DNA of 64,000 nt, taken from positions 1,798,001 through 1,862,000 of the forward strand of contig NZ_AP019740.1 of NCBI RefSeq assembly GCF_006757745.1, read 5' to 3'. How positions within the stretch are numbered: position 1 is the first letter of the stretch; each line of letters starts with the position of its first letter. This DNA comes from Acinetobacter radioresistens DSM 6976 = NBRC 102413 = CIP 103788 (GTDB lineage Bacteria; Pseudomonadota; Gammaproteobacteria; Pseudomonadales; Moraxellaceae). Below, in pieces: positions 18,223 to 28,502 of this stretch. Made by a program: the position numbers and the translations under genes. The notes below the pieces were generated by a model, which was not told where the DNA came from, made no database searches, and saw only the letters and a list, made by a program, of their open reading frames with translations.

Positions 18223-20011
18223 ATTCAGCCTCCACTACAGTCTGTACAACATACAGCGGGTTTTTAAGGTTGATGTAAATGGATTGCTGAGAAATATGGG
18301 CTTGTAATTCATCTAACTCATACAAACGCGTCATCAAATTACCTTTATAGGGGAAGGTTTCTTGATATAAAACAGTTTTTAATAAATTACTTTCCGGATA
18401 TTTCTGGTAGGCCTGCATCAGACAGGATTGCAGCATTTCAATCAGTTTTTGCTCTTCAACTACTCCTGTTATACCAATGGCATTGATCAGACCGAATAAA
18501 GTATTACCAATAAAGTAATAACGGAAACGCTCATCCACTAAAGCTATTGGACAGACTGCTTGGCCATCTGTTGCCAGTGTCGGGAAACGTTCTAAAATTT
18601 CGCTGGCCAGTTCCTTGATATAATAGAATCCCTGATTGTCTCTAAACCAGACATTTTTAGGCATACCCTCTTCAAGCTCAATTAAAGTATTTTGCTGATG
18701 GGCCTCAAATGCCATACCAAATTCATGATACAACTCCATTAGTGGCAAAATCGTGATTTCCAGAAAACGCTCAAACCACTGCAAAGCAATATTGGCTTGG
18801 CTTTGACCAGTTTTTCGGGAAAGATTCGCAAAGATTTCGCTAAAACGGTTTCTAGCTTCAAAAGGATGGTCTTGGCAGAGTGAAGCAATACAGGTCACAT
18901 TAGCATTTTCCTGGAATGGGTTTTCGCGCAAAATACAAATGGTTTCATCTAAAACCTGGCCGTTAACTTTTAAAGCCATCCAGGCCGGATCACTGATAGT
19001 TTTTAAATGTGGATGACGCTGCCTGAAACCGGAAAGACACTCATCATTCCACAATTTGTAGCTCAGCAAACCACGATGACATTCTTTATAAAGATTGATA
19101 CGAATAGAGTTGGTTACGGCGACTGTCAGAGATGTTTTAAACATCCAGGGCGCCTGTTCGCTATATAAAGTACGTACCGAGGTGGTCGCTTTCATCTCCC
19201 AACCCAAGGCACCAAAATCAACCAGTCTGCCTTGATGTAAAAGCTGTTGATACCAGTCTTTATCTTTTAAGTAGCGGGCTTGCCATGGATGTAATGGTAA
19301 TAACACATAATCAGGATACTCATCCATTTTGGCTTGATGATAGGCATTAAAAAATGGTGCAAGGTCCTGTTTTAATTGGTTAGAAATATCAGTTTTATGT
19401 GCATTGTCATGTACTACCTGATCTGGATGGATATACAGGAAATGCATCTTAAAAGTACTTTGGGTTTCTGGAGAATAAAGCTGCCAGTCATTTTGAACAA
19501 AACCCTGACGGCTCTTTGGTGAGGGATGCATACTATGCCCGAGAACCAGAGCTTGCTCACTTTGAATAAAGTTTTGCTGGACCTTAATTACGGCATCGAT
19601 CTGCTCTTCACGGTAACTCAGAAATTGTTGCAGAGCCCCGCGGCTTTGAATCCAGCATTCAAGCAAAGATGAGGAATCTAATGCTTCATCATTTTTTTGA
19701 AAAATTAAATTTTCCAACAAGTTTGCTGCCAAATTGACCGGGCTCAGCTTCAGTATTTTCCCGCCTTGTTCTACCCACGGTAAAGCAGCGAAACGATGTC
19801 TGCCTACTTTGCTCACATAGGCAAGTGGCGCATATAAAAACCCGGAAACTGTTTGCAAAGGAATACACAATACGGTATTTCCCTGACTCTGATTTTGTAA
19901 CTGTTGCGATTGTTCTGCGCTAGGAATAAAACGACCATTACCTGTTTCTTGTAGATATGCATTGACTAAATGTTGTAAAGCGATCTTATCCGTGAACGAT
20001 CTCATCTTCAT
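18215..20011 (-). CDS. bfnA: IucA/IucC-family NIS synthetase (BfnA position), first gene of operon
   Basis: A 598-residue NIS synthetase. Hallmarks are LGHSMHPSPKSRQGF, LLPLHPWQARYL, TTSVRTLYSE, TVAVTNSIRINL and FEAHQQNTLIEL. Tandem starts GTG-ATG-AAG-ATG occur at 20014-20003; the ATG at 20011 is chosen and the next at 20005 is possible. As the first gene after a Fur box it probably sets iron-controlled expression of the whole synthesis and export operon (18 kb to 9.5 kb). Three synthetases in one locus exceed the two needed for a symmetric dihydroxamate citrate siderophore, which is the main reason to prefer a baumannoferrin-like product. Confidence 0.83.
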   Translation of the reverse strand: MKMRSFTDKIALQHLVNAYLQETGNGRFIPSAEQSQQLQNQSQGNTVLCIPLQTVSGFLYAPLAYVSKVGRHRFAALPWVEQGGKILKLSPVNLAANLLENLIFQKNDEALDSSSLLECWIQSRGALQQFLSYREEQIDAVIKVQQNFIQSEQALVLGHSMHPSPKSRQGFVQNDWQLYSPETQSTFKMHFLYIHPDQVVHDNAHKTDISNQLKQDLAPFFNAYHQAKMDEYPDYVLLPLHPWQARYLKDKDWYQQLLHQGRLVDFGALGWEMKATTSVRTLYSEQAPWMFKTSLTVAVTNSIRINLYKECHRGLLSYKLWNDECLSGFRQRHPHLKTISDPAWMALKVNGQVLDETICILRENPFQENANVTCIASLCQDHPFEARNRFSEIFANLSRKTGQSQANIALQWFERFLEITILPLMELYHEFGMAFEAHQQNTLIELEEGMPKNVWFRDNQGFYYIKELASEILERFPTLATDGQAVCPIALVDERFRYYFIGNTLFGLINAIGITGVVEEQKLIEMLQSCLMQAYQKYPESNLLKTVLYQETFPYKGNLMTRLYELDELQAHISQQSIYINLKNPLYVVQTVVEAEYA

Positions 20012-20066
20012 CACTCTATTAAGTAAAAATAGTGTGATGAGTAAAATATACTTATATAAATTAATT

Positions 20067-20085
20067 GTAAATGATAATTACTATT
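20067..20085 (-). promoter_or_regulatory. Fur box in front of the siderophore synthesis operon
   Basis: GTAAATGATAATTACTATT matches 14 of 19 positions of the Fur consensus, and the AT repeats continue to about 20092. It lies about 55-75 bp before the first synthetase start, in the promoter region. Iron repression of the operon follows from family knowledge. Confidence 0.7.
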
Positions 20086-20221
20086 ATTTACATTTTCATT
20101 TAATAGAGTACTAACAATCAATATTGCATACATAGCTTTAAAAAAATCTCCATTAAATTAAATACTTAAATAAAAATTTCTCTATAGATAAAAGAACAGA
20201 TAAACTTATTGAGGAGTTATA

Positions 20222-20449
20222 GTGAAATAATTTAGGTTGGGATGACTAACTGCTTTAGTATCCGAATATATTAATTTAGATGTTGAGTATGTAGCTGAAA
20301 TCGACGTGAAAACAGCGGCAGCCTTAGGTTGTATTCAGTTCAGTACAGAAAATTTGTCCCGGTCAGTTAGAAAGTTTTTATATTTTTTAGATGATAGTTT
20401 TTCTAGAAAATTACTTTATACCGCAAATAAATATAAATTTATATATTAA
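20222..20449 (+). pseudogene. Decayed small reading frame, unrecognised
   Basis: GAGGAG at about 20211-20216 precedes a GTG at 20222. From there one frame runs 75 codons to a TAA at 20447, interrupted only by TAA at codon 3 and TGA at codon 8. The translated part (for example VAEIDVKTAAALGCIQFSTE) has coding-like amino-acid composition. I do not recognise the family. It may be a dead small gene left from a rearrangement between the siderophore and copper loci, or a chance open frame. Confidence 0.3.
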
Positions 20450-20546
20450 TTAAACAAAATCAAAAAATTATCAGAACATCTGTCTCTCGTATTGTATATA
20501 GCTTTAGGTATATTTTCCTGTAGCATGAATAACCATCCTCGCTATT

Positions 20547-20939
20547 TTATTTCCCTTTTTCAATATGATTTAAAATTGCACAATCTGCACTATTATCGCC
20601 AGTACAATAATTTGCTGATGTCTGTAAAAGATTAACCATTTCCTGAAATCTGGCGATTCTTTGTTTTAATTCATCGATATGTTTTAAAGCCAGTTGCTTA
20701 ACCTCAGCACTTTGACGATCTGTATTTTTCCATAAGGAAACCAGTTCTTTCATTTGCTCTGAGGAAAAGCCTAAATCTCTGGCATGCTTTATAAAAACCA
20801 AGGTTTTTAGATCACGTTCTGAATAAATCCGATAGCCAGAATCCGTTCTTTTAGCAGGCTCAAGCAGACCAATCTGTTCATAATAACGGATCATCTTAGT
20901 TGAAATGCCTGATTGTTTCGAAGCTTGACCAATATTCAT
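20547..20939 (-). CDS. cueR: CueR-like MerR-family copper-responsive regulator
   Basis: A 130-residue MerR-family activator. The N-terminal winged helix reads MNIGQASKQSGISTKMIRYYE and the dimerisation helix covers about residues 75-110. The metal-binding loop is CTGDNSADC near residue 112, the Cys-x7-Cys pattern of Cu(I) sensors. MerR proteins activate promoters with over-long spacers by twisting the DNA; two such promoters lie in the copA-copZ intergenic region. The gene follows copA by 63 bp on the same strand, so it is probably co-transcribed and autoregulated. Confidence 0.9.
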   Translation of the reverse strand: MNIGQASKQSGISTKMIRYYEQIGLLEPAKRTDSGYRIYSERDLKTLVFIKHARDLGFSSEQMKELVSLWKNTDRQSAEVKQLALKHIDELKQRIARFQEMVNLLQTSANYCTGDNSADCAILNHIEKGK

Positions 20940-21002
20940 TTATTACCTCTGGCCTAAACAGGGTTTCAACCTTAATTTGATTTCCACCCTTATCAATATA
21001 GT

Positions 21003-23480
21003 TTATGTACTCACTTGCGGCGCATTGAAATATTTTAGGCGTAAGGCATTACCCAATACAAAAACAGAAGATAATGCCATGGCACCCGCTGCAAAGATGG
21101 GTGACAGTAAAATACCAAATGCAGGATACAATACCCCCGCCGCAATAGGGATCAAGGCAATATTATAAACAAACGCCCAAAACAGGTTTTGTCGAATGTT
21201 ACTAATGGTTGCCTTACTTAATGCGATTGCATTGGGTACACCCTGTAAATTACCTGACATCAATATAACTTCTGCTGCCTCAATCGCCACATCGGTACCT
21301 GTGCCTATTGCCAAGCCAACATCAGCTTGGGCCAAGGCTGGCGCATCATTAATACCGTCTCCAACAAATGCTACCCGACCATATTGCTGTTGCAACTGAC
21401 GTACTACCTCAACTTTTCCATCAGGCAGAACTTCAGCCACGACCTGATCTATATGTAAACGCGCAGCAATCGCCTGAGCAGTATGGCGATTATCACCTGT
21501 AATCATGGCTACCTTCAAACCCAACTGGTGTAAGGCATTAATGGCAGCATATGTGGTTTCCTTGATGGGGTCAGCAACAGCAATAATGGCTGCTAATTTA
21601 TGGTTAATTGCCACATAGATTGGGGTTTTACCCTCTTGTCCCAAACGTGCTGCTTCCTGCTCAAAAGATGTAACATTAAGGTCCAACTGCTGCATGTAAC
21701 GGTCAGCACCAATCTGGACACTCTGTCCTTCAACCTCTGCCTTAATGCCTGATCCTGTAACTGAATCAAAAGCTGTTACAGGCAACAGATTGATTTTTTG
21801 CTGCTCTGCAGCCTGAACAATTGCCAGTGCAATCGGGTGTTCAGATTTTGCTTCAACCGAGGCCACAATCTGTAGAACTTTCTTATGTTCAAAACTTTGC
21901 TGAACATGAAAATCGGTCAATAGTGGCTTACCTTCAGTCAGTGTACCTGTTTTATCTAATGCAACAACCTTAACTTCCTGTACAAGCTGAAGAGCCTCAC
22001 CTTTACGGAATAACACACCCATTTCTGCACCGCGTCCTGTACCTACCATAATTGAGGTCGGGGTCGCTAGTCCCATTGCACAAGGGCAGGCAATAATCAA
22101 TACTGCCACTGCATTCACCAAACTAAAAGTTAAGGCAGGTTCTGGACCGAAAATAAACCAGACAATAAAAGTCAGCGTAGCTAACAGCATTACCATTGGA
22201 ACAAACCACATCGTGACTTTATCAACCAACATCTGAATAGGGAGTTTGGAGCCTTGAGCCTGCTCAACCATACGAATGATTTGTGCCAATACAGACGACT
22301 CGCCAATCGCAGTTGCCCGAATATTTAATGTTCCGTTCTGGTTGATTGTCCCGCCTACCACCTGATCTCCCGAATGTTTTTCTACAGGAACAGGCTCACC
22401 TGTAATCATGGACTCATCAATATAGCTTCGGCCTTCCACTACTTCCCCATCAACAGGCACACGTTCGCCAGGACGAATCTCAACAATCGTGTCAGTAGTC
22501 ACCTCTGCAACTGGTACTTCTATCACCTGCCCATCACGGTAAATACGCGCTGTTTTAGCCTGCATTCCTATTAAATGTTGAATAGCCTGTGAAGTACGTC
22601 CTTTAGCCTTTGCCTCTAAATAGCGTCCTAATAAAATCAAGCTCACAATCACGGCTGCTGCCTCATAATAGACATGCACTGTGCCTTGAGGCAGTATTTC
22701 TGGAATAAAGGTTGCAACCAGTGAGAAACTATATGCAGCCAGCGTTCCAACAGCAACTAGAGAATTCATGTCTGGTGCCAAACGGAACAGGGCCGGAATT
22801 CCTTTCTGGTAAAAACGTCGGCCTGGAAATATGAGTACTAGTGTGGTTAGAACAAATTGAATCAGCCAGTTCGGTTGATGACCAATATATTCCATTACCC
22901 ACATGTGAAAGGCTGGAATCATATGCGAACCCATTTCCAAAATGAAAACAGGCAGAGCTAAAATCAGGGAAAGAATTAAATCACGTTTAAGCTGTTGCTG
23001 TTCTGAGGCCTTTTTGCCCTGTTGTTCATTTTGATCTTGCTCAACCAGCTTGGCAGTGTAGCCAGCCTTTTGTACAGCCTGAATCAGATCATTAATCTGT
23101 AATTGAGTATTGCCTTGTACCCAAGCCCGTTCAGTTGCAAGATTGACATTGGCCTGTTGTACACCTATCACCTTTTTTAAGGCTTTTTCTACTCTTGCTA
23201 CACAAGAGGCACAAGTCATCCCATCAATTTCAAGTTCTATGGGCTGCGTAGCACTAACTTCATAGCCAGCTCGCTCTACGGCTTTAGTCAATACCATAAG
23301 GTCTAAAGGCTCAGAAGAAGAAACCACGGCCTTTTCAGTGGCCAGATTAACCTGGGCACTTTCAACGCCCTCCACTTTCTTCAATGCCTTTTCCACACGC
23401 CCAACACAGGAAGCACAGGTCATACCGGTGATGGATAATGTTTCACGATAGGGAGAGGGTTTTATATTTTTTGAATCCAT
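21003..23480 (-). CDS. copA: Cu(I)-exporting P1B-type ATPase
   Basis: A heavy-metal ATPase of 825 residues from the ATG at 23480. Two N-terminal metal-binding domains each carry GMTCASC (about residues 20 and 90). About eight membrane helices follow, with TGEPVPVE in the actuator domain, IACPCAMG as the copper-selective transmembrane CPC motif, [11 protein letters not shown] as the phosphorylation site, SEHPIA for the nucleotide-site HP pair and [10 protein letters not shown]. It pumps Cu(I) to the periplasm. The open frame extends to an ATG at 23495, but the mapped promoter would leave only about 10 nt of leader. The 23480 start has GAGG 8 nt upstream and is preferred. Confidence 0.93.
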   Translation of the reverse strand: MDSKNIKPSPYRETLSITGMTCASCVGRVEKALKKVEGVESAQVNLATEKAVVSSSEPLDLMVLTKAVERAGYEVSATQPIELEIDGMTCASCVARVEKALKKVIGVQQANVNLATERAWVQGNTQLQINDLIQAVQKAGYTAKLVEQDQNEQQGKKASEQQQLKRDLILSLILALPVFILEMGSHMIPAFHMWVMEYIGHQPNWLIQFVLTTLVLIFPGRRFYQKGIPALFRLAPDMNSLVAVGTLAAYSFSLVATFIPEILPQGTVHVYYEAAAVIVSLILLGRYLEAKAKGRTSQAIQHLIGMQAKTARIYRDGQVIEVPVAEVTTDTIVEIRPGERVPVDGEVVEGRSYIDESMITGEPVPVEKHSGDQVVGGTINQNGTLNIRATAIGESSVLAQIIRMVEQAQGSKLPIQMLVDKVTMWFVPMVMLLATLTFIVWFIFGPEPALTFSLVNAVAVLIIACPCAMGLATPTSIMVGTGRGAEMGVLFRKGEALQLVQEVKVVALDKTGTLTEGKPLLTDFHVQQSFEHKKVLQIVASVEAKSEHPIALAIVQAAEQQKINLLPVTAFDSVTGSGIKAEVEGQSVQIGADRYMQQLDLNVTSFEQEAARLGQEGKTPIYVAINHKLAAIIAVADPIKETTYAAINALHQLGLKVAMITGDNRHTAQAIAARLHIDQVVAEVLPDGKVEVVRQLQQQYGRVAFVGDGINDAPALAQADVGLAIGTGTDVAIEAAEVILMSGNLQGVPNAIALSKATISNIRQNLFWAFVYNIALIPIAAGVLYPAFGILLSPIFAAGAMALSSVFVLGNALRLKYFNAPQVST

Positions 23481-23512
23481 AACAACCTCTGTCATGACAA
23501 TCTTTAAGGTGC

Positions 23513-23543
23513 AGCATACAGATTGACATCATGGTAAGGTCAA
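23513..23543 (-). promoter_or_regulatory. CueR-type promoter of copA (19-bp spacer)
   Basis: On the minus strand TTGACC (23543-23538) and TATGCT (23518-23513) are separated by exactly 19 bp, the long spacer typical of MerR/CueR-activated promoters. The spacer begins with the TTACCAT half-operator that is also found in the facing copZ promoter. Confidence 0.8.
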
Positions 23544-23566
23544 GCAAATTTTTTAAAAGAATACAC

Positions 23567-23597
23567 TTGACCTTACCATCATGGAAAGGTTTAAACT
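23567..23597 (+). promoter_or_regulatory. CueR-type promoter of copZ (19-bp spacer)
   Basis: TTGACC (23567-23572) and TAAACT (23592-23597) are separated by 19 bp. The operator ACCTT-N11-AAGGT spans 23570-23590 and is a close match to the CueR dyad. Its position between -35 and -10 is diagnostic of MerR-family activation. Confidence 0.85.
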
Positions 23598-23631
23598 TTG
23601 CTTGAAGTGATGTTCTATTTGGAGAAAATCC

Positions 23632-23826
23632 ATGAAATTATTGATTGAAAATATGACTTGTGGGGGCTGCGCCCGTGGTGTGACTGCAACCATTCATGAA
23701 ATAGACCCTAGTGCCAAAGTTGATATTGATTTAGCGACCAAGGTCGTCAGTGTAGAATCAACCGAAAGTATCGACAAGATTACAAATGCTTTAGCAGAAG
23801 ATGGTTTTCCAGCAAAATCTCAATAA
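23632..23826 (+). CDS. copZ: Copper chaperone CopZ-like (HMA domain)
   Basis: A 64-residue single heavy-metal-associated domain. The metal site is MTCGGC (residues about 8-13), and the betaalphabetabetaalphabeta fold ends in EDGFPAKSQ. It carries Cu(I) in the cytoplasm and hands it to the N-terminal domains of CopA. The start has GGAGA 9-10 nt upstream. It is divergent from copA and controlled by its own 19-bp-spacer promoter, which makes it part of the CueR regulon. Confidence 0.88.
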   Translation: MKLLIENMTCGGCARGVTATIHEIDPSAKVDIDLATKVVSVESTESIDKITNALAEDGFPAKSQ

Positions 23827-23838
23827 AATATTTGCTCA

Positions 23839-23874
23839 CTTATCGCCTTATTTTTAGAAAAATAGGGCGATAAG
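23839..23874 (+). terminator. Long hairpin after copZ
   Basis: CTTATCGCC pairs with GGCGATAAG, with an inner TATTTTT/AAAAATA arm, giving a stem of about 17 bp. No T-run follows, so it may be a 3' end-stabilising hairpin rather than a classical intrinsic terminator. Confidence 0.5.
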
Positions 23875-24733
23875 GCCTAATAAAAACAAATATTTTTTAT
23901 ACTAAACAATAGATAAAGCAGTATCACGTCAATCAAGTTAATTTAGCGCTCAGGTTGTTTCCTGTTGTTTTTATTTATACTCCAATCAATACTTATATTG
24001 CGCAGTGTTTATTCTCTCTTCATTTTATCAAAAGATTTTTCAGCTTATCCAGATCAAATTCTTTAGTTGAATTAAGATATAACGTTCCTTTTGCTTCCTA
24101 TCATCTTTTCAGAACTTGTAATCTTTTTTATTGCCTTAACTTTCCTGTTCTTTTATCAAAAATAACCTAGTCTTCAATTATTTTTATTAAATAAAACTTA
24201 ATTACATCATTTAAGACAAATATTTTACTATTAGCTTTTAACATTTATTTTTACTCATCAATCATTTAATTTAGGAACAGTAAGCGCCTTGGAAATATAA
24301 TCCCTTTACTCACTATACGCCTATGCGCACTTTGACTAGAGATATATTTACAAAGTTATATAAATTATTATTTTTATAGCATTAAATCAAAATTTTAACT
24401 CTCATCTTTCCTTAAATAACTCTTCACCCATCTTCACCAAGACTTTTTATTAGTATCACTCAATTTCATGTTATTTATGATACAAACTGACAGAGCATAC
24501 TTTTTGTTGTTAATTTACGCACTCATATGAGCAATCCTTTTTGTGAATCTATATGGATTTGTTAATATGACACCCGTAGAGTGCCTTCGTACTCTCACAT
24601 ACTGTTGACTCAATTTTAATATAGAAGAAGATATACTTTTCTCTTCGTTCAGGTCAGGTACGCATCGAATTGGTTAGACAGCCAAAATTCCTAGAAAACT
24701 AAATTTATTTTATAAATTTAAGGATTTACATAC
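23875..24733. other. Long gene-free region before mutS
   Basis: About 860 bp, very AT-rich, with only short unsupported frames. A small GAGTG-loop-TACTC hairpin with a CTTCG loop lies at about 24577-24594, some 140 bp before mutS. A leader or small RNA is possible but nothing proves it. Confidence 0.45.
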
Positions 24734-27385
24734 ATGAATAGCACAGAAATAATGGCTGACCTCTCCACCCATACACCTATGATGCAGCAGTACTTAAAAG
24801 TCAAAATGCAACATAACCATGCCTTGTTATTTTATCGTATGGGTGATTTTTATGAATTATTCTTTGATGATGCTCATAAGGCCACCAAACTTCTTGGAAT
24901 TACCTTAACCCATCGCGGTAAAGCTAACGGCAACCCTATACCGATGGCGGGCGTACCTTATCATTCTGCAGAGGGCTATCTGGCGCGTCTGGTTAAAGCT
25001 GGCGAAACAGTCGCCATCTGTGAACAGGTGGGTGAAGTTACAGGCAAGGGTCCTGTAGAGCGTAAGGTTGTACGTATTTTAACACCAGGTACACTAACTG
25101 ATGATGCTCTGTTAAGTTCTTATCAAAGCTCTAATCTGGTCGCCTTATATTTTCAGCAGAACCAAGTGGGTATCGCCTTACTGGATTTAAGCGCGGGTAT
25201 CTTTAAAGTTCAACAGCAGGAATACAGAGCAGAACAATTGGCAATTGAACTTTCCCGTTTAATGCCAAGCGAAATTCTGGTCGATGAAGATCTCGTCGAT
25301 GCCAATATTATTGAGCAAATCAAGAAACAGATTGATTGTCCAGTCACTAAACGTCCAAATGTTGATTTTAATTTAAATAATGCGCAAAAAACGTTATGCG
25401 ACCAGTTTGCTGTGTCCACTTTGTCCGGTTTTGGTATTGATCATCTACCTCTAGCGAAGGCCGCCGCCGCCGCCCTCATTCACTATGCGAAAGAGACACA
25501 AAAAACGGCTCTGCCGCATATTCGGTCTATCCGTCTGGAACAGAGCAGTGATTTTATTGCGCTTGACCCGGTTACACGGCGCAATCTGGAAATTATTGAT
25601 CCGTTGTTTGAGCATGGTACGTCATTATTTCATCTCATTAATGAGTGTCAGACTGCAATGGGCTCACGGTTACTCAGCCGCACCTTAATGCAGCCCATAC
25701 GTGATACAGTCATTTTAGAAGCCCGGCTTGATGCCATTGAGCAACTGGTTAAGGGCTATCATGAAGCTCCTGTAAGGTTGGTTTTAAAAGAAATCAGTGA
25801 TATCGAACGGGTATTAAGCCGTATTGCCTTAGGCACTGCACGTCCCCGTGATCTGGTACAGTTGCGTCAGGCATGTAGCCAAATCCCTTTTTTACGTCAT
25901 GCATTACAGCCAGTAATTGATAGTAAAAAATCAAAAATGCTTCATCAGCTTTATCAGGAGCTCGGTGATTTTAAGGTCTTATCTGAACGCCTAAGTTCAG
26001 CAATTGTTGAAAATCCGCCAGTATTATTACGTGACGGCAATGTAATAGCCGAAGGGTTTGATCATGAGTTAGATGAGCTACGTAAAATTCGTGACCATGC
26101 CGGCCAGTTTCTAATCGACCTGGAAATTCAGGAACGTGAGCAGACAGGTATTTCTACACTTAAGATTGGTTATAACCGGGTCAGCGGCTATTACATTGAA
26201 CTTACCCGTGCACAGGCAGAGCAGGCACCCGAGCATTATATTCGTCGTCAGACGCTAAAGAATGCTGAGCGTTACATCACCCCAGAACTCAAAAGCTTTG
26301 AAGATAAAGTGCTTTCTAGCGAATCGCGTGCTTTGGCACGTGAGAAACTCCTGTTTGAATTAATACTTGAAGAACTGCGTCAGGATATTGCCAGTCTGCA
26401 AGTTATGAGCAGTGCTATAGCTCAGATAGACCTGCTGGCCAACTTTGCCTATCAGGCCCGCTTAAAAAGCTGGAACCGCCCGGAGTTTTCACCTGAAATT
26501 GGGATCAAGATTATAGCTGGACGTCATCCGGTCGTAGAAAGTTTAAGTAAAACCCCTTATACCCCAAATGATTCTTCTCTGGATTTTAATCATCGCATGG
26601 CGATTATTACTGGTCCGAATATGGGAGGTAAATCAACTTTCATGCGCCAAACTGCGCTAATCAGCCTATTGGCATATTGCGGCAGTTTCGTACCGGCACA
26701 GTCTGCACGACTCGGACCAATTGACCGGATTTTTACTCGCATCGGTTCAGCAGATGATTTGTCATCGGGTAAATCCACTTTCATGGTAGAGATGACAGAA
26801 ACCTCTCAGATTCTGCATCACGCTACCAGTCAGTCTTTAGTGCTTATGGACGAGGTTGGCCGTGGAACCAGCACTTATGATGGGCTGTCTTTAGCATGGG
26901 CCTGTGTACTGGACTTAACTAAACGTATTAAATGCCTGTGTCTGTTTGCTACCCACTATTTTGAGTTAACCGAGCTTGGCCAGGAAGCTGGTATAGATAA
27001 CTATCATGTAACAGCCAAAGAAATGAATGGCAATCTGATTCTTCTACACAAGGTACAGCCTGGGCCAGCAAGCCAGAGTCACGGCTTACAAGTAGCTAAA
27101 CTTGCGGGTATCCCCGCCAGTGTAATTAAAGAAGCACAAAAACGCCTCAAAATTCTGGAAAAGCAGCAGCAACAGCATTTACAGACAGTGGTACAAAATG
27201 ATCTTTTTGATGTAATTCCCCCCGTAGTTTCTCCAGTCACGGAGACGATAATGGAGGTTGAAAAAACTTCTCCTATACTAGAGTCTTTAGAACAGCTTGA
27301 TGTCGATAGTCTTTCTCCACGGGAAGCTTTGGCTCAGCTCTATAAACTCAAAGATCAGCTTGAGCAGACGATGAGTAAAGGCTGA
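24734..27385 (+). CDS. mutS: DNA mismatch repair protein MutS
   Basis: An 883-residue MutS of full family length. The mismatch-reading motif GDFYELF lies in domain I (near residue 37). Connector, core and clamp domains follow, then the ATPase domain with Walker [14 protein letters not shown] (near residue 620), the ST-rich [14 protein letters not shown], Walker [20 protein letters not shown] and [11 protein letters not shown]. It binds base mismatches and recruits MutL. The C-terminal tail ends in a helical region of the type used for tetramerisation. The gene is intact, so no mutator phenotype is predicted from it. A strong intrinsic terminator lies 24 bp after the stop. Confidence 0.97.
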   Translation: MNSTEIMADLSTHTPMMQQYLKVKMQHNHALLFYRMGDFYELFFDDAHKATKLLGITLTHRGKANGNPIPMAGVPYHSAEGYLARLVKAGETVAICEQVGEVTGKGPVERKVVRILTPGTLTDDALLSSYQSSNLVALYFQQNQVGIALLDLSAGIFKVQQQEYRAEQLAIELSRLMPSEILVDEDLVDANIIEQIKKQIDCPVTKRPNVDFNLNNAQKTLCDQFAVSTLSGFGIDHLPLAKAAAAALIHYAKETQKTALPHIRSIRLEQSSDFIALDPVTRRNLEIIDPLFEHGTSLFHLINECQTAMGSRLLSRTLMQPIRDTVILEARLDAIEQLVKGYHEAPVRLVLKEISDIERVLSRIALGTARPRDLVQLRQACSQIPFLRHALQPVIDSKKSKMLHQLYQELGDFKVLSERLSSAIVENPPVLLRDGNVIAEGFDHELDELRKIRDHAGQFLIDLEIQEREQTGISTLKIGYNRVSGYYIELTRAQAEQAPEHYIRRQTLKNAERYITPELKSFEDKVLSSESRALAREKLLFELILEELRQDIASLQVMSSAIAQIDLLANFAYQARLKSWNRPEFSPEIGIKIIAGRHPVVESLSKTPYTPNDSSLDFNHRMAIITGPNMGGKSTFMRQTALISLLAYCGSFVPAQSARLGPIDRIFTRIGSADDLSSGKSTFMVEMTETSQILHHATSQSLVLMDEVGRGTSTYDGLSLAWACVLDLTKRIKCLCLFATHYFELTELGQEAGIDNYHVTAKEMNGNLILLHKVQPGPASQSHGLQVAKLAGIPASVIKEAQKRLKILEKQQQQHLQTVVQNDLFDVIPPVVSPVTETIMEVEKTSPILESLEQLDVDSLSPREALAQLYKLKDQLEQTMSKG

Positions 27386-27408
27386 AAATAGACCACAAAT
27401 CTGAATAT

Positions 27409-27436
27409 AAAAATCGCACTATTCAGTGCGATTTTT
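27409..27436 (+). terminator. Intrinsic terminator of mutS
   Basis: A perfect 12-bp stem, AAAAATCGCACT / AGTGCGATTTTT, with a 4-nt loop, ending in a T-run. Confidence 0.9.
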
Positions 27437-28048
27437 ATATATTGCTATTTCTACCTGCATTCTGTACAGCTTATCTATTTTCAAGTCTATAATTTATAAA
27501 ATTAAATTTATCTTTATCTCGTTATAAGATAAATGCAGACATCTTTATGCAGATAAGACCAAGAATCTTGGGTTCTATTTCCAGATTATTTTTTTACACT
27601 CCTTGAGTTGACCACTTAAACAGTATAATTGATCAGGAATTTAAACTTCTCTCATAAATCTTAACTTCTATTACAACAATCAATCCTGAGCTTGGAATCA
27701 GTAATAGATTTTCAAGCTACAATAAAGTAACTCGGCCAAGAATTAATCTTAAAAAATATTGGTATAAATAAGGCATTATTTTTTATAGATCTTACTGTTC
27801 ATTTTTAGACGAAATTTACTCCTGTACTCTTTATTGGTAGTTATGCTCTTGTTTTTGAATTGCTATTTTTATGAAATTTTTCAAGAAATATAGAACTGTT
27901 TTGCTTAGTACTGTTTAAATATCAATATTCTAATTGTATTTCATGCATATAAATAACAAATATCAATAAAAGGAATTGTTAGTAGAGTAGATTTTTGCCT
28001 AAAATAGCGCATTACTCATTAGAACCGTATTTTTAGGTAGCTGTCGCC
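27437..28048. other. Gene-free region between mutS and fdxA
   Basis: About 610 bp of AT-rich DNA. I found no reading frame, hairpin or repeat that I would defend. The fdxA promoter should be in its last 100 bp. Confidence 0.5.
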
Positions 28049-28372
28049 ATGACCTTTGTTGTCACTGAAAACTGTATTAAATGTAAATATCAAGACTGTG
28101 TAGAAGTTTGCCCGGTAGACTGCTTCTATGAAGGTCCGAATTTCCTGGTTATTAATCCTGATGAATGTATTGACTGTGCTCTGTGTGAACCAGAATGCCC
28201 AGCTAATGCAATTTTCTCTGAGGATGAACTTCCAGAAGGTCAGGAAGTGTTTATCGAACTTAATGCAGACCTTTCACAAAAATGGCCAAACATTACTCAA
28301 ATTGGTGAACAGCCAGCAGACCGTGAAGAGTGGAATGGCAAACCGGACAAGCTCCAGTATCTTGAGAAATAA
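28049..28372 (+). CDS. fdxA: 7Fe-8S (3Fe-4S/4Fe-4S) ferredoxin FdxA
   Basis: A 107-residue acidic ferredoxin. The first cluster motif is [18 protein letters not shown] and the second is [17 protein letters not shown]. This two-cluster arrangement is characteristic of the Azotobacter-type 7Fe ferredoxins, about 107 residues long. It is a small cytoplasmic electron carrier. It is monocistronic, as judged by the strong terminator 8 bp after its stop. Confidence 0.95.
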   Translation: MTFVVTENCIKCKYQDCVEVCPVDCFYEGPNFLVINPDECIDCALCEPECPANAIFSEDELPEGQEVFIELNADLSQKWPNITQIGEQPADREEWNGKPDKLQYLEK

Positions 28373-28379
28373 AATGAGA

Positions 28380-28407
28380 AAAGATCAGCATAAGCTGATC
28401 TTTTTTT
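28380..28407 (+). terminator. Intrinsic terminator of fdxA
   Basis: Stem AAAGATCAGC / GCTGATCTTT with loop ATAA, followed by TTTT. Confidence 0.9.
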
Positions 28408-28502
28408 ATACTCAAATTAAACATTAGATTGCAATTTTTCCCATTTTTCCCGACATTTTTGAATTAGAATAGATATCCAATTTATAAGTAATTGATTTTT
28501 CG

